The notes under the pieces were generated by a model, which saw only the letters and a list, made by a program, of their open reading frames with translations, did no database searches and was not told where the DNA came from. Below are positions 1-10,065 of a stretch of 64,000 nt of DNA, one piece after another. The stretch covers positions 472,001 through 536,000 of the forward strand of contig JBBBDQ010001614.1 of assembly GCA_037127315.1 (NCBI GenBank), read 5' to 3'. Origin of the DNA: Ascarosepion bandense. Its lineage: Eukaryota; Mollusca; Cephalopoda; Sepiida; Sepiidae. A program made the position numbers and the translations under genes. The first letter of the stretch is position 1. The number at the start of each line of letters is the position of its first letter.

Positions 1-963
1 GACAAGTAGAAAAGAAGAGAGGGATAGATTTTTCTGGAAAATGGGGAGAAATCGAAAATGGAGACAAAGAGAAAAAAGGGGAAGATAGAGTTACAGAAAA
101 AGAAAGTGAGTAAGAGAAACAGAGGAGTAGAAACAATGACATAGAGACAGAAAAAGAAGCAAAACAACTGGGAAGCAAAAAAAAAAGGGACAAACAATGA
201 ACTGAGGTGAGACAGAGAATGACAGAGAAAGAGATTTGCATCTATTTCCTCAATTGTTGACCTGCATTTTAAGAGTCTATTCCTCTGTGTTTTGGCCTCC
301 CTTTATATCTATAAAACACCCATCCACACAGACACTGGATGAGTCATGGATTATCTTTCTGGATTGACTGATTGATTGATCAGTCAATTGATTTAGGGAT
401 AATCTACGCAGGAAAAGAAGAAAAAGAAGATGAAAACTATAGGAGCTGTTGAATGTCATAGTTTCTGTCGTGCAACTCATTCCGCTTTCTGATGGTAAGT
501 GAAATTGCCATGGTACCCTACTAATGAGCATGGGGAAAGAGGGCTGATATGTGTTTTAGGAAAAGAAGGAAGGAAAGAAGAAACTCAAAATTGCGGTTTC
601 TAAGAATAAAAGCTATAATGAGAAAAAATATTGAAAAAGAAGCGGTGTAGCAAAGAGTGAAAAAGGAGAAGAAAAAAAGGAAGCAATGAAGCAAATAGTG
701 AAAAAAGAAAAAAGAAAAAAGAATGAAACGAAACAAAGAATGAAAAAAGAAAAAAAGGAATAGAAAAATTGGAATGACAAGAAAGAAAGAAAAAAGCAAG
801 GATAGAAGATAGGGAAGAAGAAAGAAGGAAAATGTCGGAAAGTGAGAAAGAAAGAAATGGAAGATTAGAGAATTTGAGGAAAAATGAAAGTAATCTAGAA
901 AGAAATAGAAAAAGGGAAAAGTAAAGAAAGAATGATTAAATGAATGAAAGAAGAATAGAAAGA
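1..963. repeat. purine-rich low-complexity DNA
   Basis: Nearly all A and G on the plus strand, built from GAAA, GAGA and AAAG words without a fixed long period. Positions 236-530 are a less biased island with no recognisable gene; it holds a short inverted repeat (attgactgat at 363-372, atcagtcaat at 379-388). Minus-strand open frames here translate to Phe/Ser/Leu-rich low-complexity peptide and are not treated as genes. Confidence 0.8.
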
Positions 964-1550
964 AAAGAATAAAAAACTTCAGCTCAATATGTACAAAAGG
1001 ACAAAATGTAAAAAATTACTGAAAAAAAAATAAAAAAGGGGGAAGAAAAGAAAAAAGCAATTAATGAATAAATGAATGGATGGATGGATGGAAGAAGGAA
1101 GGAACGAATGAAGGAATGAAGGAAGGAACGAAGGAAGATATGCAAAATAGAGATCTGTAGGTGAAAAGTCTATAAAGAATGACTGAAGAGGAATAGAAAA
1201 GTGGAAAGAAAAGAAAAAAACACTGAATGAATAAAGGAAGAAAGGAAGGAAGGAAGGAAGGAAGGAAGGAAGGAAGGAAGGAAGGAAGGAAGGAAGGAAC
1301 AACATTGATCATGAGGGAAAAAGGCTGTAAAGAATTCCTGAAAAGGAATAGAAAAAGTAGGAAAAAAAGGTAAAAAAATGAATGAAAAGAGGAAAGAAAG
1401 AAAGAAGAATGGAAGGAAGAAACAATAAATAAATCTATAAAGAATTACTGAAAAGGAATAGAAAAAGTAACAAGGAAGGAAGGAAGGAAGGAAGGAAGGA
1501 AGGAAGGAAGGAAGGAAGGAAGGAAGGAAAGTATGCAAAATAGAGATAAA
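964..1550. repeat. (GGAA)n microsatellite cluster
   Basis: Pure GGAA runs lie at about 1241-1297 and 1472-1529, with an imperfect GGAA/GGAT run near 1078-1135. They are separated by copies of a purine spacer containing 'gaaaaggaatagaaaaag' and 'gcaaaatagagat'. The repeated order of spacer and GGAA run suggests a compound unit duplicated about three times. Confidence 0.85.
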
Positions 1551-1711
1551 AATGTATGAAAGTAAGTAATGTATGAATAAATTCTGAAAATGGATAAAAA
1601 ATATTTAAGGAATTAGAAAATGTAGAATTGTGATTTTGAAGTGCAAAAGTAAGAAATGTAAAATAATACAGAGAAATCTAGAAAATGGAAAGACAAAAAA
1701 ATAAACAAGCA

Positions 1712-1747
<36 letters not shown>

Positions 1748-2399
1748 AAATAAAACCAGGGAGAAAGGAAAGAAAAGAGATTTGAGACAGGGATAAATGG
1801 GAAATAAATAAATAAAAAAATAAAAAGAGGAATGAAATAAATGAAGGAAAGGAGGAAAAAGAGGTAAAGAAGCAAAACAAATCAAATCAAAATGATTGGC
1901 AGAAATGTGAAAGAAATACAGAAAAAGAGAAACTGTGGCATGAAAAGAAAGAATAAATAGTGAAGGAAAGAAAGAAAAAATGGAAACAGTGAAGGAAAGA
2001 AAGAAAAAATGGAAACCGTGAAGGAAAGAGTAGAAGACAGTGAAAAAGAGAAGAGTATTATGAGAAATATGAAGAAAAAATATCAAAAGTAGAATTTGAA
2101 AATGGAAGGAAAAAGGAAATAGGAAAAGAAAAAGCTGTTTATAAGAAATTGAATGAAAAGAAAAGAATAGCATTGTGAGAAATTTGAAAAATGTATAAAT
2201 GAAACATCAGAATTGGAAAGAGAAAAAGAAAGGAAAGAAGGGAGAAAGAAAGAAGGAAGGAAGAAAGAAAAGAAAGGAACAAGAAATAAAGGCGGAAATG
2301 TAGAAAAAGAGAAGGAAATATAGAAGAATTGCAAAAGTGGTAGGAAAAGAAAGAAGACATAGTCAAAGAAAGAAAGACAAAAGAAGCAACAAAGCAAAA
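1551..2399. repeat. GAAA-type purine-rich repeat
   Basis: Irregular GAAA/AAAG repeats with a purer GAAA run at about 1717-1748. A short direct duplication built on 'gtgaaggaaagaaagaaa' occurs near 1962-2030. No gene is visible on either strand. Confidence 0.75.
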
Positions 2400-4765
2400 A
2401 GTAAAAAAAAAAGGAAGCAATGAAAGACGAAGTGAAAAAGGTAAAAAAGAAAGCAATGAAGGAAAGAGTAAAAAAAAATGAAAAAAGGAGACAATGAAAC
2501 AATTAAAGAAAATAGGAAAAAAGAAGCAATGAAGTAAAGAGTGAAAAATGGAAAAAATAAGCAATGATGCAAAACATGTAAAAGACAAAAAAGAATCAAT
2601 GAAGAAAAGAGTGAAAAAGAAAAAAGAAGGAATAAAGCAAATAGTGAAAAAAAAAGAAGAAATGATGTAATGAAGGAAAGAGTGAAAAAAAGGAAAAAAG
2701 GAAGGAATGAAGCAAAGAGTGAAAAAAAGGAAAAAATGAAACAATGAGTGAAAAAAGAAAAAATGGAAAAGAGTGAAAAGGGGAAAAAAAGGAAGCAAAG
2801 AAGAAAAAGAGTGAAAAAAAAGGAAGCAATGAAGCCATGTGTGAAAAATGAAAAAAGGATGAACAAAACAAAGAATGAAAAAAGAAAAAAAAGGAAGCAA
2901 TGAAACAAAGGATGGAAAAAGAAAAATGTAAGCAATGAAGCAAAGATAGAAAAAAGGGAACAATGAAGCACAGAATGTATTGTGGCGAATCTCCTTTACC
3001 AAGTTGTTGTTGTCCTGTTAAGGTCAGGAAGAAAGACACAGAAACAAAAAGGCAGGTTCAAACAGTGTATTAGAATAACAGAACATATATACAAGTAAGA
3101 GTGTTAGTAATCAGCAGATAGAAGTGTACAGCCAAACAGTATAGTTACACTGTATCTTGACTGTCTCTAGACTGTCTCATGACTGCCTCCTAGCTGCGTC
3201 CCTGGAAGTCACTCAGGTTAGTATTTATAGAAGGAGAAAGAGTTCATTCCTATAGATAGGACACCATAACAGAATGAAAAATGAAAAAACAAGCAATGAA
3301 ACAAAGCGTGAAAAAAAGGAAAAAGGAAGCAATAAACCAAAGAGTGGAAGCAAAGGAAAAACGAGGCAATGAAGAAAACAGTGAAAAAAAGGGCACAAAG
3401 AAGCAAAATAGTGAAAACAGGGAAAAAGAGGCAATGAAGAAAACTGTGAAAAAAGAAGCAATGAAACAATGCGTGAAACAAGAAAAAAGGATCCAATGAA
3501 AGAAAGATTGAAAAAGGGAAAAGTACGCAATGAAGCAAAGAGTAAAAAAAAGAAAAAAGAATCGATGAAGCAAAGAGTGAAAAATGAGGAAAATGGATGC
3601 AACAAAGAAAAGAGTGAAAATAGTAGAAAGAAGGTAGCAATGAAGGAAAAGAGTGAAAAAAGAGAAAAAATTGACAATGAAGAAAATAGTGAAAAAAGAG
3701 GATGCAATAAAAGAAGAAGTTAATAAAAAAGGAAGCAATGAAACAAAGAATGAAAAAAAGAGAAAAGTAAGCAATGAAGCGAAGAATGAATAAAGGAAAA
3801 AGAGGTAATCAAGGAAACAGTGAAAAAAGAAAAAAAGATGAAATATAGCAATGAATGAAAAATGAAAAAAAGTAACAAATCAAAGAGTAAAAGAGGGAAA
3901 AAAAATCAAAGAGTGAAAAAAGGAAAATAAGTCAATGATACAAACAGTGAAAAAAGAAAAAATGGAACAGTGAAGCAAAGAGTGGGAAAAGGAAAAAAAA
4001 AGCAATGAAGCAAAGAGTGAAAGAAAAAAAGAAAGCAATGAAGTAAAGAGTGAAAAAAGAAAGCAAATATCAGAAAAAAGAAAAAAGCAATGAAGCAAAG
4101 AGTGAAAAAAGAAAAAAAAGCAATGAAATGAAGATCAGAAAAAAAAAGCAGTCAAGCAAAGAGTGGGAAAAAGAAAAAAAGAAACAATGAAGCAAAGAGT
4201 GAAAAAAGAAAGCAAAGATCAGCAAAAAGAAAAAAGCAATGAAGCAAAGAGTGAAAAAAGCAAAAAAAGCAATGAAGCGAAGATCAGAAAAAAAAAAGCA
4301 ATTGAGCAAAGAGTGGGAAAAAGAAAGCAAAGATCAGCAAAAAGAAAAAAGCAATGAAGCAGAGTGAAAAAAAAAAGCAATGAAGCAAAGAGTGAAAAAA
4401 GAAAGCAAAGATCAGAAAAAAGAAAAAAGCAATGAAGCAAAGAGTGAAAAAAGCAAAAAAAGCAATGAAGCGAAGATCAGAAAAAAAAAGCAATTGAGCA
4501 AAGAGTGGGAAAAAGAAAAAAAGAAGCAATGAAGCAAAGAATGAAAAAAGAAAAGAAGAAAGCAAAGATCAGAAAAAAGAAAAAAGCAATGAAGCAAAGT
4601 GTGGGAAAAAGAAAAAAGAAACAATGAAGCAAAGAGTGAAAAAAGGGAAAAAAGAAAGCAATGAGGCAAAGAACGGAAAAAAGTAAAAAGCAATGAAGCA
4701 AAGAACGGAAAAAAGAAAAAAGCAATGAATCAAAGTGAAAAACTCAAAAAGTAGAATTAATGAAG
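2400..4765. repeat. purine minisatellite (core gcaatgaagcaaagagtg)
   Basis: A degenerate tandem repeat of roughly 30-45 bp. Its core, gcaatgaagcaaagagtg followed by poly(A)-rich linker, recurs dozens of times; it is most regular from about 3960 to 4740, where an alternating 'aaagatcag' variant appears. The array is interrupted at 2978-3271 by an LTR-like insertion. Long frames on both strands are by-products of the repeat. Confidence 0.85.
2978..3271 (-). mobile_element. solo LTR-like insertion with 5-bp target duplication
   Basis: A 294-bp segment of normal base composition interrupts the purine minisatellite. It is flanked by identical gaatg at 2973-2977 and 3272-3276, as expected of an LTR-element target-site duplication. 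Read on the minus strand it begins TGTTATGG, has a TATAAATA-like box (plus strand 3221-3230) and ends CGCCACAATA. That is the layout of an LTR promoter, but the terminal ATA rather than CA is unusual. No internal retroelement coding sequence is present, so a solo LTR left by recombination is the simplest reading. A short DNA transposon is the alternative. Confidence 0.5.
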
Positions 4766-4799
4766 CAAATAGCAAAAACAGGAAAAACATATCATGCTT

Positions 4800-5035
4800 A
4801 TCTTTTGTTTGGACATTCACTATTTGCTTATACCTTGGACCCTAACAGGTGCTACCACCCCAGGTCAGTGTGTATTGGCAAACAACAGCAATTAAGAAAT
4901 GGTTCCATGCTTCTTAAAACCTCCAATCTCTCAATCAGAGGTCTTTCTGCAAGATATAATTTTGTTTGTTGGCTAGTTATTTTAGCGGCATATCAACTTC
5001 TTATGGGTCATTTCATTCTGAAATTTTATTTTCTC
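4800..5035 (+). repeat. unclassified interspersed repeat, undisrupted copy
   Basis: Shares 'accctaacaggtgctaccac' and downstream sequence ('attaagaaatggttccatg', 'aaaacctcc') with 8776-8885 and 9649-9690, where a LINE splits the same repeat. A weaker match to 4989-5020 lies at 8175-8208. The family is not recognised. The open frame at 4760-5119 has no recognisable domain. Confidence 0.55.
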
Positions 5036-6420
5036 ATGAGCATTAATAATTTATTTTACAAACATGTATTGCTGATATTTTTTTTTTTAATAACTTTACT
5101 CTTTAGTATTTCAAGATAATTTTATATAAATTTGGTAAATATATCTGTTAAAATAAGACGTCAGTGTTGTTTTGCAATTTATCCATTGAATTCTGTATGG
5201 GAAAAAATTAGGAATAAAAAGAAAGAAAAATCAGATAAAATAAAAGATTTGATTATGAAATTAGAGGAAAAGAAAGAGAATGAAAACAAATAAATGAAAC
5301 TGATTTTAACTTTTCTTTTTTGTTTTCTTTTTTTCTGATAATTCATTGAATAATACCAATACATTACCAGTAATCTTCAGAAATTCTAGGGGCCAGATAA
5401 CGCATTAATTGCTATATTGGAAATAAAATATAAAAATTGAGACTACTTGTTAGGATAATTAATGGAATAATGCCAAGACTTTAACTGATTACTTCAGAAA
5501 TTATTAGGGATGTTATGAACCATTAACTGATTTTTTTTTTCAATGCCACATCCCTTCAGGATGAAGGAAATCTTGATCCCCTACTGATTACATTTCTTTA
5601 TTACCATGCATTCTTGGAAATGATGGTGAAGTTATTTTGTATCACCTCCTCTATTTTTTGAATTTAGGATTTTTCCTTCTCTTTGAATGCTTTCCACCCA
5701 AGGCTACAGAGCCTAGTTTACACTGCTATTTAACCTATGGCTGATGTTATTAGTAAAGTCGCAGAAAGATTTGCCAGTAAAGCTTTATTTACATTGATTA
5801 GCAGTAAAATCATGGCAGGAGGCTGAAATCTTTTACATGATTTGAGATGTACAAATGTACTTGTGAAGAGTTACATAAGGGGAGATAATTTAAATAGTGT
5901 TTTATTACAACAGATAGAGGAAAAGGAGACAGATTTATGCGTTTTCAAATGTATTTCTGCGAAAGTGAATGCAATAGATCAGTTCGGAATTTGGATGATT
6001 ACATGATATACTAGAATTAAAACAAATTAAAACTGTTCGATTGTTTGGAAAAGTTAACAGAATAATACAAAGACTTCATGTGATAACCCATTAAATTGTA
6101 TATTAACATTAAAATATCAACTCTGAAATTGCTTGATGGAATAATTTCATGAATAATGGCAAGAAGTCATTAAAATAAATATTACAGAAGGGAAAAGAAT
6201 ACATTAATTTTTATATTGGAATACAGAAATTAAAAGAGAGACTTATTTTTGAAAAGTTATCAACTTCTGTCTATATATATAATAAATTCAGGTGTGTTGA
6301 ATATATGAGGAATACTCCAGACCAAATTGTTTCTTGAGTGAATGTTTTTGCAGTAAAATGGATATTAATTTTTTGGTAATATGACCTATAAATTGCTGGT
6401 TGTAAGGGTGCACATCAAAA
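5036..6420. other. AT-rich region without genes; old degenerate repeats
   Basis: No supported gene. A weak tandem relationship of roughly 115 bp is visible between about 5335 and 5530 (words such as 'aataatgccaa', 'cttcagaaatt', 'cattaattgctatattgga'), and related text recurs at 6045-6250. This looks like a decayed repeat. The remainder is unique-looking AT-rich sequence. Confidence 0.5.
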
Positions 6421-6852
6421 GTGGCCAAAATGGTCATATTAAATGACTTGAAACCTCCTACAGAAGGTAGAGAGTGACAAAAAAGGACTACAAATAAACT
6501 GCAAGAAAACTGAATGCATGGCCATCAGCAAAAAGAGCAGCCCAAAATGCCAAATACAAGTGAGGGATACTAAAATCAAGCAGGTACACAAATTTAAATA
6601 CCTGGGAAGTGTTCTAACAGAAGACAAAAAGTGCAACACAGTGATCCAAAGGCGAATTGGCATTGTGAAGGACGCATTCCAGAAGCTGATTAATGAAATA
6701 AGAGACAAGAAACTTTTGCTAGAAACAAAGAAGAGAGTACTGGATTGCTATGTGATGTCAGTTCTTCAATATGGCAGTGAATGCTGGACAATATCATCAA
6801 AGATGAAGAAAAAACTTGAAGCAACTGAAATGTGGTCCTACAGAAGCATACT

Positions 6853-6922
6853 GGATATAAAGTGGGGGATCAATTCCATACTACAACCAATATATAAACT
6901 GACCCCTCATTTTGTGGTCACA
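6853..6922. repeat. ~70-bp imperfect palindrome (copy 1)
   Basis: Left arm 6859-6875 (aaagtgggggatcaatt) pairs imperfectly with right arm 6897-6913. The spacer contains 'acaaccaatatata'. It interrupts LINE coding sequence just after the YRSIL-encoding stretch and is followed by a repeated upstream LINE segment. Confidence 0.75.
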
Positions 6923-7148
6923 GCAGTTTCTATACATTTATATTCCCGAGATTCAAAAGCACAAAGATGCATTCCAGGAGCTGAGTAAAGTATTAAGAAA
7001 CAGTGACAATTTCGCTAGAAACAAAGAAGAGAGTACTGGATTGTGATGTGATGTCAATTCTTCATTATGGCAGTGAATGCTGGACAATATCATCAAAGAT
7101 GAAGAAAAAACTTGAAGCAACTGAAATGTGGTCCTACAGAAGCATACT

Positions 7149-7217
7149 AGATATAAAGTGGGGGATCAGTTCCATATTACAACCAATATATAAACTGATC
7201 CCTCACTTTGTGGTCAC
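7149..7217. repeat. ~70-bp palindrome (copy 2, best arms)
   Basis: Arms 7155-7171 (aaagtgggggatcagtt) and 7193-7209 (aactgatccctcacttt) are complementary except for one position. It lies at the second tandem junction inside the same LINE fragment. Confidence 0.8.
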
Positions 7218-7767
7218 TGCAGTTTCTATATATTTATATTCCAAAAGCACAAAGATGCATTCCAGGAACTGAGTAGAGTGTTGAGAAACTGGATAATTTC
7301 GCTAGAAACAAAGAAGAGAGTACTGGATTGCTATGTGATGTCAGTTCTTCAATAAGTCAGTGAATGTTTGACAATATCATCAGAGATGAAGGAAAAACTT
7401 GAGGCAATTGAAATTTGGTTCTACAGAAGGATTCTGTGGATATCATGGATTGAGCATGTGAGCAATGATGAGGTTTTGAAAAGAATGGAAACAAAAAGGA
7501 AATTAATATTGAGCATTAGGAAGAGACAACTGAAGTTCTTAGGACATACAATGAGGAAAAAGGGTTTGGAGAACCTGATACTAACAGGCCAGATAGAGTG
7601 AAAATAGACAGGGAAAAGCAACGGATAACATATTTGAAGGACCTGAGCAGGTGGATGTCAGAACGGTGGTTGCATAGTGTTACAGGAAAAAGTGTGCTAA
7701 GAGCCACCAGGTATAGGGAGACATAGAAGGCCATGATCGTCTATGTCCTGAAAGGACAAAGCACATA

Positions 7768-7824
7768 GAAGAAGAAGAAGAAGAAGAAGAAGAAAAAGAA
7801 GAAGAAGAAGAAGAAGAAGAAGAA
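7768..7824 (+). repeat. (GAA)n microsatellite at LINE 3' end
   Basis: An almost pure GAA run directly after the LINE 3' end (…'aaaggacaaagcacata'). It is plausibly an expanded tail of the element. Confidence 0.85.
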
Positions 7825-8253
7825 ATGACTTGAAAACAAAACTAGTGCTGTTTTATAATCACTGAATGGATCTTGAATTTTCACCGATTGCGATGAACAG
7901 ACATTTTCTCAGGGGGAGCTCAATGCATTTAGTGTGTATTGAAACTTAAATTCAACCCAAACCTCAAGTAAAACTTTCAAATATAATCTATCATTAAAGA
8001 TGCTTGAAAAATGATTAATTCCCTGCAGCTCTGCAGTCAATACCTGACTCCACTTGCCATCCTCTTCCTTTACAAAAGCCAGGTCAAGTGGAAAATGGAA
8101 TATTGCTGCCATATATGAGAAGGGGCAGCCCAGTCATCAGTTCCTGTCTGGAGTTTGAGTCTGAGTTTTATTTAATGGCATATCAACACCTTTGTGGGTT
8201 ATTTAATGCCAAGAAGTTAGAGTTTTGAGATATTATTTTATTGTTCAGTTATA
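7825..8253. other. no gene seen
   Basis: Mixed-composition DNA with no recognised domain or RNA on either strand. Around 8175-8208 it resembles the repeat at 4989-5020. Confidence 0.5.
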
Positions 8254-8562
8254 GGATGTGCTTTGTGGTTCAGTGGATATCGACTTGGAACGACAAATCG
8301 GGGAGCCGAGTTTGAATTCCAGTTGAATTTCTTGCATTCACTTACACACAAATACCCTTGTGAAAGGTATTAATCCATCTCTTCCCTCCAGTTATGGGTT
8401 AAATAATAGGACAGATTGGATTCTATAGCCTTGGTTGGAAACCAGTCTACTGCAGAATATAATGACAACTTACTGCAGGATAATCTTCTGCTCAGTCAGT
8501 AATGTCTCTTTCGAGACATGATCGCCCAAAGCGTGTATCATGTATGGCACTTGACAGTCTGA
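8254..8562 (+). mobile_element. tRNA-derived SINE, family A (copy 1)
   Basis: A tRNA-like head with an A-box-like 'tggttcagtggatatcg' and a B-box-like 'gtttgaattcc' starts near 8262. The family body follows: 'tccctccagttatgggttaa', 'cctactgcgg'-type text and 'tctctttcgagacatgatcg'. The copy is full length but diverged in both promoter boxes. Four more copies of this family lie in the window, all on the plus strand. Cephalopods are known to carry tRNA-derived SINEs; the family name is not assigned. Confidence 0.85.
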
Positions 8563-8775
8563 TAGAAGGTTAATTTATTCAGATTTGGATAAATGTTTTT
8601 TCTTTTTAGAAAACTGAAGATGTCTTCTTGTTTTGTATTCAAAAACCTATTGCTGGTAATATGTTTCTTTCTTCAAAAATGTGTAATGATAATATTTTTT
8701 TTTCTTTCCAAAAATGTATATTTTTCTATAGAAGTCAAATTTTATACTTTCATAGTGTGTTGATTCCTATTTGGG

Positions 8776-8885
8776 GGTGAACTATTTGCTCATAGGTGGG
8801 ACCCTAGCAGGTGCTACCACTTTGGGTTAGGGTAGACCTGGGAACAATATCAATTAAAAGGTGGTTCCATGTTCCTCACAACCTC
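8776..8885 (+). repeat. unclassified interspersed repeat, left half (split by LINE)
   Basis: Matches 4808-4920 through 'gcaggtgctaccac' and 'ggtggttccatgttcc'. The match resumes at 9649 after the LINE, so this is the left flank of an insertion. Confidence 0.65.
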
Positions 8886-9648
8886 AAATGGAACCACTAT
8901 ATTGAATCCATAGCAAAATCTACTGCTAAGAAGATTGGGTCACTATGTCGATTCAGGATGTTTTTTCCACCTGAATCCATCCTGCATATATACAAGTCAA
9001 CCATCCGTCCGTGCATGGAGTACTGCTGCCATTTATGGCCAGGTGCCCCTGCCGTTCTCCTCAGTGTGCTTGACAAGCACCAAAGGAGAGTCTGTAATGT
9101 GATAGGTACTGATCTGGCGACTCGACTGCAGCCACTTCCCCATCGTCGAAATGTGGCCTCCCTTTGTCTCTTCTATAAATACTTTAATGGCTTCTGCTCG
9201 GATGAGCTTAAGTCACTGATGCCTCCTCAACAGGTGTTTACTCGTGCAACCAGACTGGCAACTGGGTCCCACCCATTCACAATCAGGTTAGCCAAATGCA
9301 GACGACAATTCTACTCCTGCAGCTTCCTCTCTCGCACTTCCCGCCTGTGGAACTCACTCCCGTATTCTTGCTTTCCTGACGGCTACAACGTCCATAAATT
9401 TAAATGCAAATTCAGTACTCATCTACTAACCACTGGACTCTAGCTCTCTCCCCTCCCCTGTATAACCTTCCCTTTCTCTCCACCTATGTATCTGTCATCG
9501 CACCTGCTTTCTCAGCTTTCTATTGTTCCTTTCTAACTAGTTTGTACTCTTTTCTAATTAATCTTTTTACATTTATGTAACCCCCTGCACATCAGTGGCG
9601 TTTCTGCCTTGCTCGGGGTGAAATGATTAAAAAAAAAACCCCAAAAAA
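8886..9648 (+). mobile_element. jockey-like LINE, 5'-truncated, with 3' tail
   Basis: The frame at 8811-9443 (true LINE part from about 8886) encodes the C-terminal region after the RT domain: KWNHYIESIAKSTAKK, SILHIYKSTIRPCMEYCCH, RRNVASLCLFYKYFNGF and RLWNSLPYSCFPDGYN. A pyrimidine-rich 3' UTR follows, then the family tail 'cccctgcacatcagtggcg' with 'aaatgatt' and poly(A). Possible target duplication aacctc flanks it at 8880-8885 and 9649-9654. The catalytic RT core is missing, so the copy is inactive. The assignment to a jockey/CR1-type non-LTR element comes from recall of the family. Confidence 0.85.
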
Positions 9649-9654
9649 AACCTC

Positions 9655-10065
9655 CCAATTACAGGCCTTGCTGCCAGATACAGTTTACCCTTATACCCAG
9701 GACTTTCTTGTTTTGATTGGCTCCAAAAGTGTCTCAATGTTCTTGAGGATGATGAATTATTTTCTGTCTTAAACCTGCTATCTTCCCAATATATCCGCAT
9801 AATCTTGGCTTCCTACTCTGTAACCTTGAAATTTGAGTGGCTCTTGGATTTTATACAGGGTGAACATTATTGTAAACAGAAAAAAGGAAAAGGCCAGAAT
9901 TAAAAGTCTCTTCTAATATTGTTCAGTTGGGAATGTCTTCCTTATTTGTGATATTTTCTTTTCCCCTTTTTCACTTTTTACTTTTATCTACAAAACCTGT
10001 AAGTACCATTGAAAGTAAATGTGTAAGTCTTCCTTATTGTGTAGCATGATTCAATGAAAAGTTGT
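9655..10065. other. right half of split repeat, then no gene
   Basis: The first 30-40 bases continue the repeat interrupted by the preceding LINE ('cctcccaattacaggccttg' against 4921 onward). Beyond that no feature is recognised. Confidence 0.5.

Larger units (their letters stand above)
6424..7824 (+). mobile_element. endonuclease-RT type LINE fragment, C-terminal part, internally duplicated
   Basis: Frames at 6518-6988, 7003-7272 and 7368-7601 encode pieces of the C-terminal region of the widespread 'endonuclease-reverse transcriptase' non-LTR family. Visible blocks are HKFKYLGSVLTED, ETKKRVLDCYVMSVLQYGS, ECWTISS and RKRQLKFLGHTMRKKGLENL. The catalytic RT core is absent, so the copy is 5'-truncated and dead. 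The segment from 'ctagaaacaaag' to the next such motif is present three times in tandem (starts 6719, 7015, 7302). The first two copies contain a ~70-bp palindrome. The 3' end runs into a GAA microsatellite tail. Confidence 0.85.

Noticed and set aside
363..388. 10-bp inverted repeat in the early island
   Set aside because: Short, low-complexity (GATT-rich) and likely chance.
4760..5119. 119-codon plus-strand frame
   Set aside because: It begins in purine minisatellite and crosses a dispersed repeat; no domain.
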